Below, one piece after another: positions 6,523 through 14,563 of a DNA stretch of 14,609 nt. Numbering within the stretch: the stretch's first letter is position 1; the number at the start of each line of letters is the position of its first letter. The notes under the pieces are model-generated. The model saw only the letters and a list, made by a program, of their open reading frames with translations, was not told where the DNA came from and did not search any database. This DNA comes from Ettlia oleoabundans. Taxonomy: Eukaryota; Chlorophyta; Chlorophyceae; Chlamydomonadales. The stretch spans positions 1 to 14,609 of the forward strand of contig JAAMXP010000977.1 of NCBI GenBank assembly GCA_019693395.1, in the 5' to 3' direction. The position numbers were made by a program, and so were the translations under genes.

Positions 6523-9510
6523 CTAGCCCAGGCTGTGCGCTGGCACCTCAGTGGCGGTGGTGGCATCGCCAACAGCGGTGGTGCCGGCATTGCCAGTTGT
6601 GGCGGCGGCCTGCGCATCTGGTGATGATGGTGAGGGGGGCTGTGGCGGCGGCGGTGGTGCCTGAAGGTCGGGAGCCTGGATCACTATGGAGAGCAGAGGG
6701 GGGCGGCCTGCAGCAAGTGGGATGGGAGGGGGTGGGGTGGGGTGGATTGGGGTCGGGTTGGTTGCGATGGGGTGGTTTGGGGTGAGGGTGGGGAAGGTAG
6801 GATGCTTGGGATGAAAATCGGGATGGCCTGGGATGCAGCTACAGCCATACAGCATGAGTAGGAAGGAAGGAGGGGCAGCACATGGCCATCCAGATTCTCG
6901 AAGCGGAACAGGGGCATAAGAACTGCAGCGGCCTCTTGGCAAGGTGGCCCGGTCCAATCTTTGTTGCAGCGCATGAACACAAACGCCTGGCATCAAGAGC
7001 GATTTCCAGCACTGAAATCAGGCAGAGCACAGGCATTGGCGACCTCCAGCACACAGAACACAAGATCACAGCAACACAGGCACACAAGAGCACAATAGAA
7101 CACAGGAACGCACGAAAACCGGCATGGACCACCCACGAAAACATGCGCAGCGCCACTCACGTCCGCGTCTCGGCGGCCTGACAGAGGTCACTGCTTCGCC
7201 CTGCTGGCCCTGCTGTGCTGAACCCAGCGCCTGCTGCGATGCTTCCCATGCTGCAACTGTTGCTGGTGCGAGTGCTGCCGAGGGAACGCTGCCTAAGGAG
7301 ACTGACGAATCGCCGCCGGCAGCAACTTCCGCGGCGGCTTCCGAAGCCGTCGCCGTCCCCGCTGGGTCAGACTGTGCTGCCGGGCCACCCCGCTCGCCAC
7401 TGCCAACCGCTGCTGTACTGCCCGAAGCAAGTGGTACAGCTGTACTGCCTGAGGTAGCTGTTATGGCTGTACCGCCAGAAGCGGCTGCCTTGGCTGCCGT
7501 ACTGGCTGAGGTGGATGCTGCGGGTGTGCCACAGGGGCTGTGCTGGCTTTCCACCTCAACTTGCCAGCCAAAAGAAAGCGAGGAGTTGTCTGGGAGCATG
7601 ATGATGACGGGGATCTTGGGCAGGTGGGGGCCACCGGGATCGGATTCTACAGGAAGGGGGTGGGTTGGGAAGCGATTGGGTGGGCAGCAGGGAGGGCAGA
7701 TGGGCAAGCAAGCAGGCAGGTGGGCAGGTAGCGGGCACCTGATTTCTTACGACCTGGTACGCGGGCAGGGAGGCGGGCAGGCAGGCGACCATGCAGGGAG
7801 ATGATCGGCAAGGCGGGAGGAAGGGGGCGAGGCAAGCAAGCGGGCAAACAGGCGCGGGACAGGGCCAAGTGGGCCGGCTGTTTGCACTTGCACACCCAAC
7901 ACTGCCAAACAACCCATGGTGGCATGAACAGCAGGCCGGCTGCAGCAGGCAGCCACATGGAGCACCAATTGGAGCACCAGCATGCGAGGTGTCCCCCCCT
8001 TCCCACAACCACACACCACCACCACCACCACCACCACCACCACCACGCCCGCGTTAAACCAAACAACCTTACACCCCGCCTGGCTTATGCACGGTGGCGC
8101 AAGCAGCGGGACTGCATGCACCCAAGTGGGGCACTAGCTTAACTGGACTGCTAAAAAATAGCTAAGGTAAGTAACCCTTGAGAGAACCAAGGAGGGGCGG
8201 CAGCCAGCAGCCCGCCTTCGTTACGCACCCACGCCCCTGACAGATGCCCAGCGGCATAGCTAGACGGGCACAAGGGGCAGGAGTTGATGCAGGCAGAGAG
8301 GCAGGACATCATATGCAGGGCAGGCACAAGCAGCACGCCTTGATTACGCACCCAAGCTGCATCGCCCCAAGCCCCGCTCCGGATCTGCTGCCGCATTGGC
8401 GACACCTTCGCTCTCGCTTTCCAATTGTTCGTCCCGGTGCAGGCGCTTGGTCCACCAGAGGGTCAGGGCCAGGGTGGCCATCACCACACAGCCAAGCATC
8501 ACGCCTGCGGGCAAGAACAGACCGGGTGGAGTGGTTGGTCACAGAGTGGGGTGAGTGCCAAGGTGGCCACCACCGCGCAGCCCAGCATCACTCCTGGGAA
8601 GCAGACAGGCGAGCAAACTTGTTGGGTGCATGGTGGGGTGGGTTGGCGGGCGGACGACCAGGCAGGCGGGCAAGGAGGTTGTGGGAGTGGCTAGGTGGGC
8701 AGGCATCATAGCAAGCAGATCGGCCAATTGATTGCCGTTGATTCACGAGTTTGCTGGCTGGTTGGCTGGCTAGCTGGCCAGGCAAGTGTGCGGCTGGCAT
8801 AGCAGCAGGCAGGCAGGGAGGGGCAGTGGGTAGGTAGGCAGAGTGGCTCGCCAAGACACACACAAGATGCGGGTCTAAAGGTGCAGTAGAACCAAAGCTG
8901 TGGCAGCAGTGAGGCTCACTAGCACTGCTGTTTTGGGAGGCGGGGAGGCTCACGCAGCACCGCTATTGTGGCAGGCGAAGGGGCTTGCCCAAGACACACA
9001 CACAAGAGAGGCGGGCTGATAGGCCCAATAAAACCACAATGTTGGCAGGCGGGGAGGCTCACTGGCACTGCTGTTTTGGCAGGCTGATAGGCTCACTAGC
9101 ACGGTTACTGTGGCAGGCAAAAAGCTCACTGGCACCGCTATTGACGCGGGCGGGGAGGCACCCTAGCAGCACCGTTGTGGCAGGCTGGTAGGCTCACTAC
9201 CACTGTTCAAATTAGCAGGCGGAGGAGAGGCTGACTAGCACCTCTATTGTCGCAGGTGGGGAGGCTCACCTAGTGACACGATGAGTGCGGTGTTACCGGT
9301 GGGCACTGTTGCCAACAGATCCGAGTTGACCACCCCCGCTCCAACGGTGACGTTTTGAATGGTGCTGGAGGTGCCGGCTGTCGGTGCGGATGAGCTGGCG
9401 ACAGCTGTGTTATTGCCGGCGGTGGCGCTGCCGCCAAAAGTGCCGCTGCTTGCGGCGTGCGTGCTGCTGCCCTCGCAGTGGCTCGACAAGCACATGGGTG
9501 CTGGCAGGTG
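6523..9510 (-). CDS. P1: predicted single-pass membrane protein, probable paralogue of P2; 5' end unresolved
   Basis: Family not recognised. Exons, 5' to 3' on the minus strand: about 9510-9270, 8504-8406, 7646-7161 and 6707-6523, with matching phase 1 at all three introns; about 336 residues. The first exon is a Ser/Thr/Ala-rich stalk with NNT and NVT sequons and ends GNTALIVSLG at a strong donor (CTAG|GTGAGC). The next is a membrane helix, VMLGCVVMATLALTLWW, followed by TKRLHRDEQLESESE, a positive-then-acidic inner flank. Exon 3 carries PKIPVIIMLPDNSSLSFGW and a long Ala/Ser/Gly/Thr tail. Exon 4 starts RRPPLLSIVIQAPDLQ, turns Pro-rich and stops at TAG 6525-6523. Alternatives: exon 2 may read on to TAA 8346-8344 and end a shorter protein, with TGTAA at 8072-8068; or exon 3 may belong to a separate gene starting at ATG 7917. 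No clear start exon was seen upstream of 9510. Confidence 0.5.
6719..6800 (+). repeat. G-run cluster with quadruplex potential in P1 intron 3
   Basis: The plus strand has many runs of three to five G separated by one to several bases (GGGGTGGGGTGGATTGGGG and onward). On the transcribed minus strand this is the C-rich tract just upstream of the exon 4 acceptor (polypyrimidine tract, then CTTGCTGCAG). Confidence 0.6.
7647..8405 (-). other. P1 intron 2: pyrimidine-rich repeats and an 11-copy CAC run
   Basis: The donor is GAAG|GTGTCG and the acceptor CCCCTTCCTGTAG. The plus strand has (CAC)11 at 8014-8046 and many GGGCA/GGCAG units at 7675-7860. Two similar segments of about 28 bases, at 8203-8230 and 8326-8352, share TTACGCACCCA. 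An ATG in perfect Kozak context (GCCACCATGG, at 7917) also lies here. Confidence 0.45.
8068..8072 (-). terminator. TGTAA on the minus strand, possible early poly(A) site in P1
   Basis: If the membrane-helix exon is not spliced at 8406, translation ends at 8344 and this TGTAA would end the short transcript. Under the full-length model it is intronic and silent. Confidence 0.25.
8499..8593 (-). pseudogene. Duplicated copy of the P1 membrane-helix exon
   Basis: About 89 bases upstream of the helix exon acceptor is a second acceptor (TGCTTCCCAG) followed by a near-copy that reads GVMLGCAVVATLALT in the same phase. Against the main exon, five codon changes are synonymous and two conservative (Val/Ala, Met/Val). 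The copy then diverges (PLCDQP) and reads into TGA 8501-8499, so its use would give a protein with no cytoplasmic tail. It is either an alternative exon or a relic. Confidence 0.6.
8753..8780. repeat. Short TGGC-type microsatellite
   Basis: Imperfect run of GGCT/TGGC units in P1 intron 1. A comparable run lies at 10603-10623, in intron 2 of the gene at 10134. Confidence 0.6.
8905..9275. repeat. Minisatellite of about 34 bases built on the P1 5' splice site
   Basis: The plus-strand core GGCTCAC occurs exactly at 8913, 8947, 9056, 9090, 9191 and 9263, with decayed forms near 9123 (AGCTCAC), 9157 and 9229. Most distances are 33-38 bases or twice 34. Units also share GGCAGGCGGGGAGG and CTAGCACTGCTATTGT-like parts. 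The last unit contains the real donor of the stalk exon (CTAG|GTGAGCCTCCCC on the minus strand), so every intact unit carries a decoy donor. Confidence 0.85.
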
Positions 9511-10133
9511 CTGCTTTGAATGTCGTGAATTAGAATGGAAGGATGTAGATAAACTTCTGAATCAGGTGGATCGTGGCAGCAGCGGGATTTGTGCCGCTGC
9601 CGGCGGGAGAGGGGGGCGGAGGGGCGGTGTGCGGTGGTAGAGTGATGGCGGCGATGGTTCTCTGCGCACGTCCTTCTGCATAATTGCGTGGCGGAAACAC
9701 GTCTTAAGCTGTGGTGCGCGCGGCTGCTGGCGTTGTAACGTGAGCCCAGCGACATTTAATCCTCTGGGGGCCAGGGTGCCCCCGCCCAATGCAGCAAATG
9801 CAGCATACGAGTCCCACCTGAGATATTGCGCGATCTAACAGTATGATAGAATGGCTGGAAGGGGGTACGTTGCAGCCCTTGCCAGCTCTGCGCCTCAAGA
9901 GAAAACAGAAAACGCTTGCACACGCTTGCGGGCGTAAGGTGCGATGCACGCGCTTCCCTACTCACGCAGGTACTTGATTCCTCCACGCTGGTTCGGCGAG
10001 GAAAGCAGGACCTTTGGGCCTGCCAAGCATCGAGTTTCTCGTTGTTTGAAGGGCGGCAAAATCGATTGGTTCACTCCGGTCTCTGGCAATTTATCCCTGC
10101 CGCTAGAAACGTAGCGCGCCCCCTCCTCCGAAC
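9511..10133. promoter_or_regulatory. Interval between diverging P1 (minus) and the 10134 gene (plus)
   Basis: This should hold both promoters and the missing 5' part of P1. An ATTGG (CCAAT-type) box lies at 10064-10068, 66 bases before ATG 10134. Minus-strand frames at 9560-9755 are open but Arg/His/Pro-rich. None joins the stalk exon through a strong donor, since the only minus-strand GT sites there are weak. Confidence 0.4.
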
Positions 10134-10992
10134 ATGTGGCCCTTTTCTCGCCGTGCCGCAGCAGCTGAACAGCCTGTTGACGACGGCCAGGCCACCTTCG
10201 TCGAAGAAGAGCAGCCTAGCAGCAGTAGTAGCAGCGACATCAGTAGTTCTGATAGCGGCCTGCCAGAAGCAGACCCTGCCAAGATGCCACGGCCTCACCG
10301 GTGCAATGCGAGGGTGGAAGATTTCGTTCAGGTGGGATCAGGATACGTTGAGCGGCGGCCGGGGGTTTGCAGCCTGTTGCCTCCAGCGGCGCACCTGAAC
10401 TGGGGGAATGCACACACCCTGCTCTGTGCGGCCTTGCCGATCTCTCACCAACGCTGACATCACCCATATCTGCCTTATCTTTTCGAATTGCTGCAGGCGG
10501 TAGTGACATGGGACTATTCCGGCAAGATGCAGCCGGCCTGGCGGCTCATGCGGCAGTGCTTCAACTCGGAACCAGGGTGGGTGCGCTTGTGGCTCCTTGC
10601 ACATGGCTGGCTGGCTGGCTGGCTGTTATAAAGTGACCTGGAAGGGAGCCTCCCCGGGTCCAAGGACCCATGTGACGCCAGCACAGCTGACTGCAGGCTC
10701 CTCTTTTGCAGCCCGCCTGGCTAGGTCTTGTGCTGTGCGAGCCAGCCACCTCTGTGTCGCACGCATGCACCGCGCTTGTTGTTTTAGCAGCTTTCTGCCA
10801 ATAGGCACCTGTATCACAAGGAACGGGCTTGCAGTGGGTGTGTTTGCTGGGCCTGCCTGCTGACCTGTCATCAGCTGTGTACCGCCCCTGTACTGCAGAC
10901 AAGAGCCTACAGACCCGTACCTCGTCATCAAAGACCCAGCTGCTTACCTGGAGCCTCGGCGAATTTATGCACCGCGGCCCGGCATGCAATAA
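10134..10992 (+). CDS. Small unknown protein, 123 residues, three exons
   Basis: Not recognised. Exons 10134-10331, 10497-10576 and 10899-10992; donors CAG|GTGGGA and GG|GTGGGT, acceptors TTGCTGCAG and GTACTGCAG; phases 0 and 2 fit exactly. The protein begins MWPFSRRAAAAEQ, a slightly basic start that could be an organelle-targeting leader. An acidic, Ser-rich middle with six serines in a row follows, then MPRPHRCNARVEDF. Exon 2 gives VVTWDYSGKMQPAWRLMRQC, and exon 3 gives DPYLVIKDPAAYLEPRRIYA, ending RPGMQ and TAA. There is no signal peptide or membrane helix. The composed C-terminal half (Trp, Tyr, Met, mixed charge) looks like a conserved domain. TGTAA signals follow at 11369 and 11406. 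The gene diverges from P1. Confidence 0.75.
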
Positions 10993-11368
10993 ATGTGCTG
11001 GGGCCTCGAGCCAGCACAGCAGGCTGGCGACAGGCGAAGCCCCTGTGGGCATGGTGATGTGGCGAAGTCAGCACCCATCTGGATGTTGCTGCCTGGTTAG
11101 CGACAACCAGCCATTGAATGCATATCCCAGCTGCAGCATGGGTCTAACAAGGAGTTGAAGGAAGGGTTGAAGCCTGGTCCCACCCACCGGATGGCCCCAC
11201 CACCTGCTGCTGCCATTCTTGCTTAGCCTGCGTGCCCCTACTTCCCTTGCACGCTTGTTTCGCTGCTCATCCCCTCCTTTGCTTGTATTTCTAGCATGCG
11301 TACCACGGTCAATATTTACTGTTTGTTCCGCCTGTTGCCTTATGGCACCTTGGTGCTTAGCAGGCGCC

Positions 11369-11410
11369 TGTAATCACAATGCAGCCCTCATCTTTGTTTT
11401 TGCACTGTAA
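11369..11410 (+). terminator. Two TGTAA poly(A) signals for the gene at 10134
   Basis: TGTAA at 11369-11373 and 11406-11410, about 380-415 bases past the stop, a usual 3' UTR length in chlorophycean genes. Confidence 0.6.
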
Positions 11411-11883
11411 TGTTCTCAACACCACACACTCAAACCGCTCACTCGCAACAAATAGGTTGTGATGCGTCTGTGGACTGTCCTCTGCTTGCGGCCAACGCAC
11501 TGTGCAGGCAGAAGTGTCTGATGGGTGCTGCTTTAGCATAGCAGTGCCTGCAGGGCACTGTCAGGATGGCGAGCTGCTTGTGGGTGGCGCGGTGGCAGGC
11601 ATTGGCGCGGTTGCTGCTGGTGGCGGCGGCAGCAGTCGCACGGGACCCAGGGGGTTGGGAGGGGGCAGTTGGTCCCCAGAATCGCTGCCTGGATGCTCAT
11701 AGAGAATCTATTGAGTGTAGTGGAAGGGTGGGGACGTTCTGGAAACACTGGTCTTCCAGGCTGCTTGCATGGGTTTTCCCTCTCCTCTCGTTTTTTCAAA
11801 CCATCGCCCAAGTTCAGCTTTTGGTAAGGCTACTGCATTTCCTCCCATCTTGTTCACGGATATCCGTTGTCTTCTCAGCGTCC
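11411..11883. other. Spacer upstream of the 11884 exon
   Basis: The plus strand is open in one frame from 11566 through the next exon, starting MASCLWVARWQALARLLLV, which resembles a targeting leader. However, the segment has low-complexity Gly/Ala stretches in other frames and a good acceptor (GTTGTCTTCTCAG) at 11878. That suggests the upstream part is an intron or 5' leader. Confidence 0.35.
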
Positions 11884-12276
11884 ATGCCTAAGGGCTCCAA
11901 GCCGAAGAGGAAGGCCCAGTGGGTTTGGGTGCCGCCTCCGACTTACGTCCAGGTGAGCCACCAAGCGTGGCTCTTCAGCAAAAGCGCTATTTCGCACGCT
12001 GGGGCCAAGGCGTAAGCCAAGGAGAGCCGCAGGGCAGAGCCGTGCCAGCTGGGTAATTCAAGCGCCGCCGCCCGCCTCCTCGGCCGCTGGCGCTCGCCTT
12101 GCACACATGCCGATCTGGGCTCCCTCACCACCCCTCCCCGCCCCACTGTCCCTGCTGCAGTGCGGCTGCGGCGGGCGGTACATCCAATGCGGTACGCTAC
12201 AGGGGGCGAAGGGTATCGCAGCCAGATCGCCACTCAGCGGCACATGGCGTGGATGCAGGCCACCTACGTGTACTAG
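11884..12276 (+). CDS. Small gene of unknown function, exon joins unresolved
   Basis: Not recognised. One exon (after acceptor 11878) reads MPKGSKPKRKAQWVWVPPPT then YVQ and ends at a strong donor, CAG|GTGAGC, at 11952. A second exon, after acceptor CCCTGCTGCAG at 12160, reads RLRRAVHPMRY, then GGEGYRSQIATQRHMAWMQA and TYVY before TAG 12274-12276. Both have good codon use and composition, but the first ends in phase 0 and the second needs phase 1. A further donor, GGC|GTAAGC at 12011, could end a middle exon reading KRYFARWGQG or, in the frame that fits phase 1, ALFRTLGPR. The gap is too short for an ordinary intron between 11953 and 11980. A one-base sequence error is also possible. The basic start suggests a nucleic-acid or ribosome partner, but that is only a guess. 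Confidence 0.42.
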
Positions 12277-12848
12277 CTTTGGCTGCAACCAAGCGTAACA
12301 CATCGCTAGAACAAACTATTTCTCATGTGGACATACCACAATGCTAAATAAAGCAGCTGGCGGCGTCATGGCATGCTTCTGCCCAGCGTAACTTATGCAT
12401 TTGAGTATCAAGGTTTGAAATAATTGCTGGAAATGGTGGCCGCTGGATGCTGGCACCAGCCCTTGAAACAAAACATGAGCTACAGGGCTATCACCATGCT
12501 AGACTGCCCTGAACTGGGTGCTGACTGAATGCCCTGTGAGGCCCCAGATCACGGGAGCTGCTTCACTGTTGTTGTGTTTACTGAAGGGACATTGGCGGCA
12601 GAACAACAAAGAGATCCCAACTGCTATTGATTGGCTATGGTAGCCCGCAAGAGGCGGCCCTGGGGCCGTTCCTCTGCTGGCTTCCTCAATTCACGCCCAA
12701 GGCCGTAATCTTTCTTTCTTTTCTTTTCTATTGATTGGCTGACTGCGATACGCATCTCCCATCGCCGCACGCTCAAGGAGAACGAACGTGGGGAACAGCA
12801 GCTGCAACAAAGCGGCAGTTGGCAGGATAGGGATGCAACAGCAGCTTG
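12277..12848. other. Convergent spacer between the 11884 gene and the ankyrin gene
   Basis: This should carry two 3' UTRs. No TGTAA was found on either strand; AATAAA occurs at 12347-12352. A 13-base direct repeat, CTATTGATTGGCT, lies at 12624-12636 and 12728-12740; read on the minus strand it contains CCAAT. No exon was recognised. Confidence 0.45.
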
Positions 12849-14563
12849 TCAGTCATCGCTGACTGCATATGCCAGGATTTTATGGGCGGCATGGGGTGGC
12901 AAGCGTGCCCCAGTGCGGCGCCCCACATGCGCCAGCGCCAGCACTGCAGCGCGCAGCCGGGCTGCTTCCGTGGGCGGCAGTCGCTGCACCAGCTGGCGTG
13001 CCTGCTGTGGTGAGTGCTCCAGGGCAGCGTGCAAAGCGCGCCCCAGGCCGGGGCAGGATGCCGACAGATGGTGTGGCCATCCTTGTTGCGCAGCTCTGCA
13101 GCCTGCGGTACCGCAGCCAGCAGCTGCTGAGCTGTCGTCAGCTGGTCACTAGTAGCGGTACCATGGAGCGGTACATGTCCTGTATTGCTGGCTGCCAGCG
13201 CGATCTCCGGTGCTGCTCTTAGCAGCAGATCTACCGCCGCCGCATGGCCCTTGTAGGCCGCCCAATGCAGCGGGCACCAGCCGTGCATGTCAGATGCTGC
13301 GGCAGTCTGCGGTACCGCCACGAGCAGAAGCTGGATGGAAGCTGCACTGCCCTGCTGGGCGGCTTCGTGAAGCGGCAGCCACCCGATATGGTCAGCCCGC
13401 CCCGCTGCATTTGGGGCAGCACCCAACAAATCTTCAATCAGCTGGGTGCCGCCTTTTGCAGCAGCCACATGCAGCGGCGTCTTTCCCGTCGCGTTTGTGG
13501 CACCGGCAGTGTCCGGTGCAGCTTCCAGCAGCACCTGCACGGCCTCCAGATGCCGCCCCTGTACCGCCAACAACAGAGGCGGGGCGCCAGAGGTGTCGGT
13601 GACGCTCCGGGCGGTTTCGGGCGCCGCCGCCAACAGCTGCTGCAGCACTGCCGTGTGCCCCTTCGCGGCGGCGGCATGCAACGGCGTGAGCCCCAGATCG
13701 CTGCCTGCCGCCGCGGTCCCCAATGCCATCTCCAGCAGCAATTGAACCACAGCCGAATGGCCGCGAGACGCGGCCATGTAGAGCGGCGTCATCCCTTGAC
13801 AATCTGCCGCCCAGGCTGCATCTGGCGCCGCTCTCAGCAGTACTTGTACCGCAACCACGTGCCCCTGTCCCGCCGCCAGGTGTACTGCGGTACAGCCTCG
13901 CCCATCTGCCGCCGTCGCTGCAACCCCCGGCTCAGCTGCAAGCAGCAGCAGCAGATGAAGGGCGCACATGTGATCCCGCAATGCAGCACAGCGCAAGAGC
14001 GCCGCCGTTGCGCCGGCCAGATCCTTGAGCTCGCCTCCTGCTTGGGTGGATGGGCAGTCAGAAAGAGATTTGTGGATTATTGCAATACACATCTGTTGTT
14101 TCTGACTCAAACAATATTTTGGTACAGAATTGTTTCTCAAATAAGGAAGGGAAGCTGGCAGGAACCTGAGGGAGGCTGGAGCAGCTATGGGCGGGCAGCA
14201 GTTGTGATTGGCAAGGTCCCCAAACCAGCATTAATTGAGCTTATAACCACAGTAATCAGCCGCCAACCTTGGCTGGTTGGCCGTCAACCTTGTACAAGCA
14301 AATTAAGCTCATGATTGTTCAAAGACACCCATAAAGACACCACTTTTTAGCCAGCAACCCGCTGCATGCTGAGGAGCAGCTTTGGAGCAGCAGCAGGCCG
14401 CAACGCATGGTTGCAGGTTATGAATCACTATGTGAAGCTAATGTATGGCAAGGAAGGTGCGCAGCCCAGCACCCACCTGGGTACTGCCTCTCTAGCTCTA
14501 TGGCACAGTCCTGCAGCTGCTGCACCAGATGCAGGAAGCTGGTACCGTGCAGTACTCGTACCG
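12849..14563 (-). CDS. Ankyrin-repeat protein, 5' end off the right edge, frameshift near the 3' end
   Basis: Ankyrin repeats are protein-binding scaffolds; the partner is unknown. Two exons are visible: 14563-14477 (VRVLHGTSFLHLVQQL, then QDCAIELERQYP) and 14037 to about 12849, joined in phase 1 (donor CCAG|GTGGGT, acceptor AAGCAG). The large exon has eight 34-residue repeats with the usual G.TPLH.AA..GH..VV.LLL pattern. Examples are DCQGMTPLYMAASRGHSAVV and SDMHGWCPLHWAAYKGHAAA; a decayed unit precedes them, and a ninth begins NKDGHT. There the frame breaks: it runs on to TGA 12775-12773 with a Cys/His/Trp-rich nonsense tail. The -1 frame continues sensibly with LEHSPQQARQLVQRLPPTEA and ends KILAYAVSDD at TGA 12851-12849. 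A lost base in the four-C run 13041-13044 would explain it. ATG 14092 lies in the intron of this model. Confidence 0.9.
14038..14476 (-). other. Intron of the ankyrin gene
   Basis: 439 bases between the two visible exons. It holds an inverted repeat CCAACC/GGTTGG at 14263-14280 on the plus strand and an A/T-rich patch near 14100-14150. No other exon was seen; open plus-strand frames here and over the first exon are antisense. Confidence 0.6.

Noticed and set aside
6840..6990. Minus-strand stretch with an EGF-like CNKDWTGPPCQ and FRFENLDGHVLPLLPS
   Set aside because: It lies in P1 intron 3, has too few cysteines for an EGF fold and no good donor; probably chance, though a skipped exon cannot be excluded.
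7896..7917. Seven-codon start exon (MGCLAVL) in perfect Kozak context, in phase with the 7646 exon
   Set aside because: Kept only as an alternative: joining the helix exon at 8406 also fits phase and gives the same architecture as P2.
9270..9755. 161-codon minus-strand frame starting at ATG 9755
   Set aside because: Arg/His/Cys-rich and out of frame with the stalk exon, which has glycosylation sequons and a strong donor; judged a shadow, although its ATG could still belong to the P1 5' end.
13244..14314. Plus-strand open frame of 356 codons
   Set aside because: Antisense shadow of the ankyrin repeats; Arg/Gln/Cys-rich with no family resemblance.
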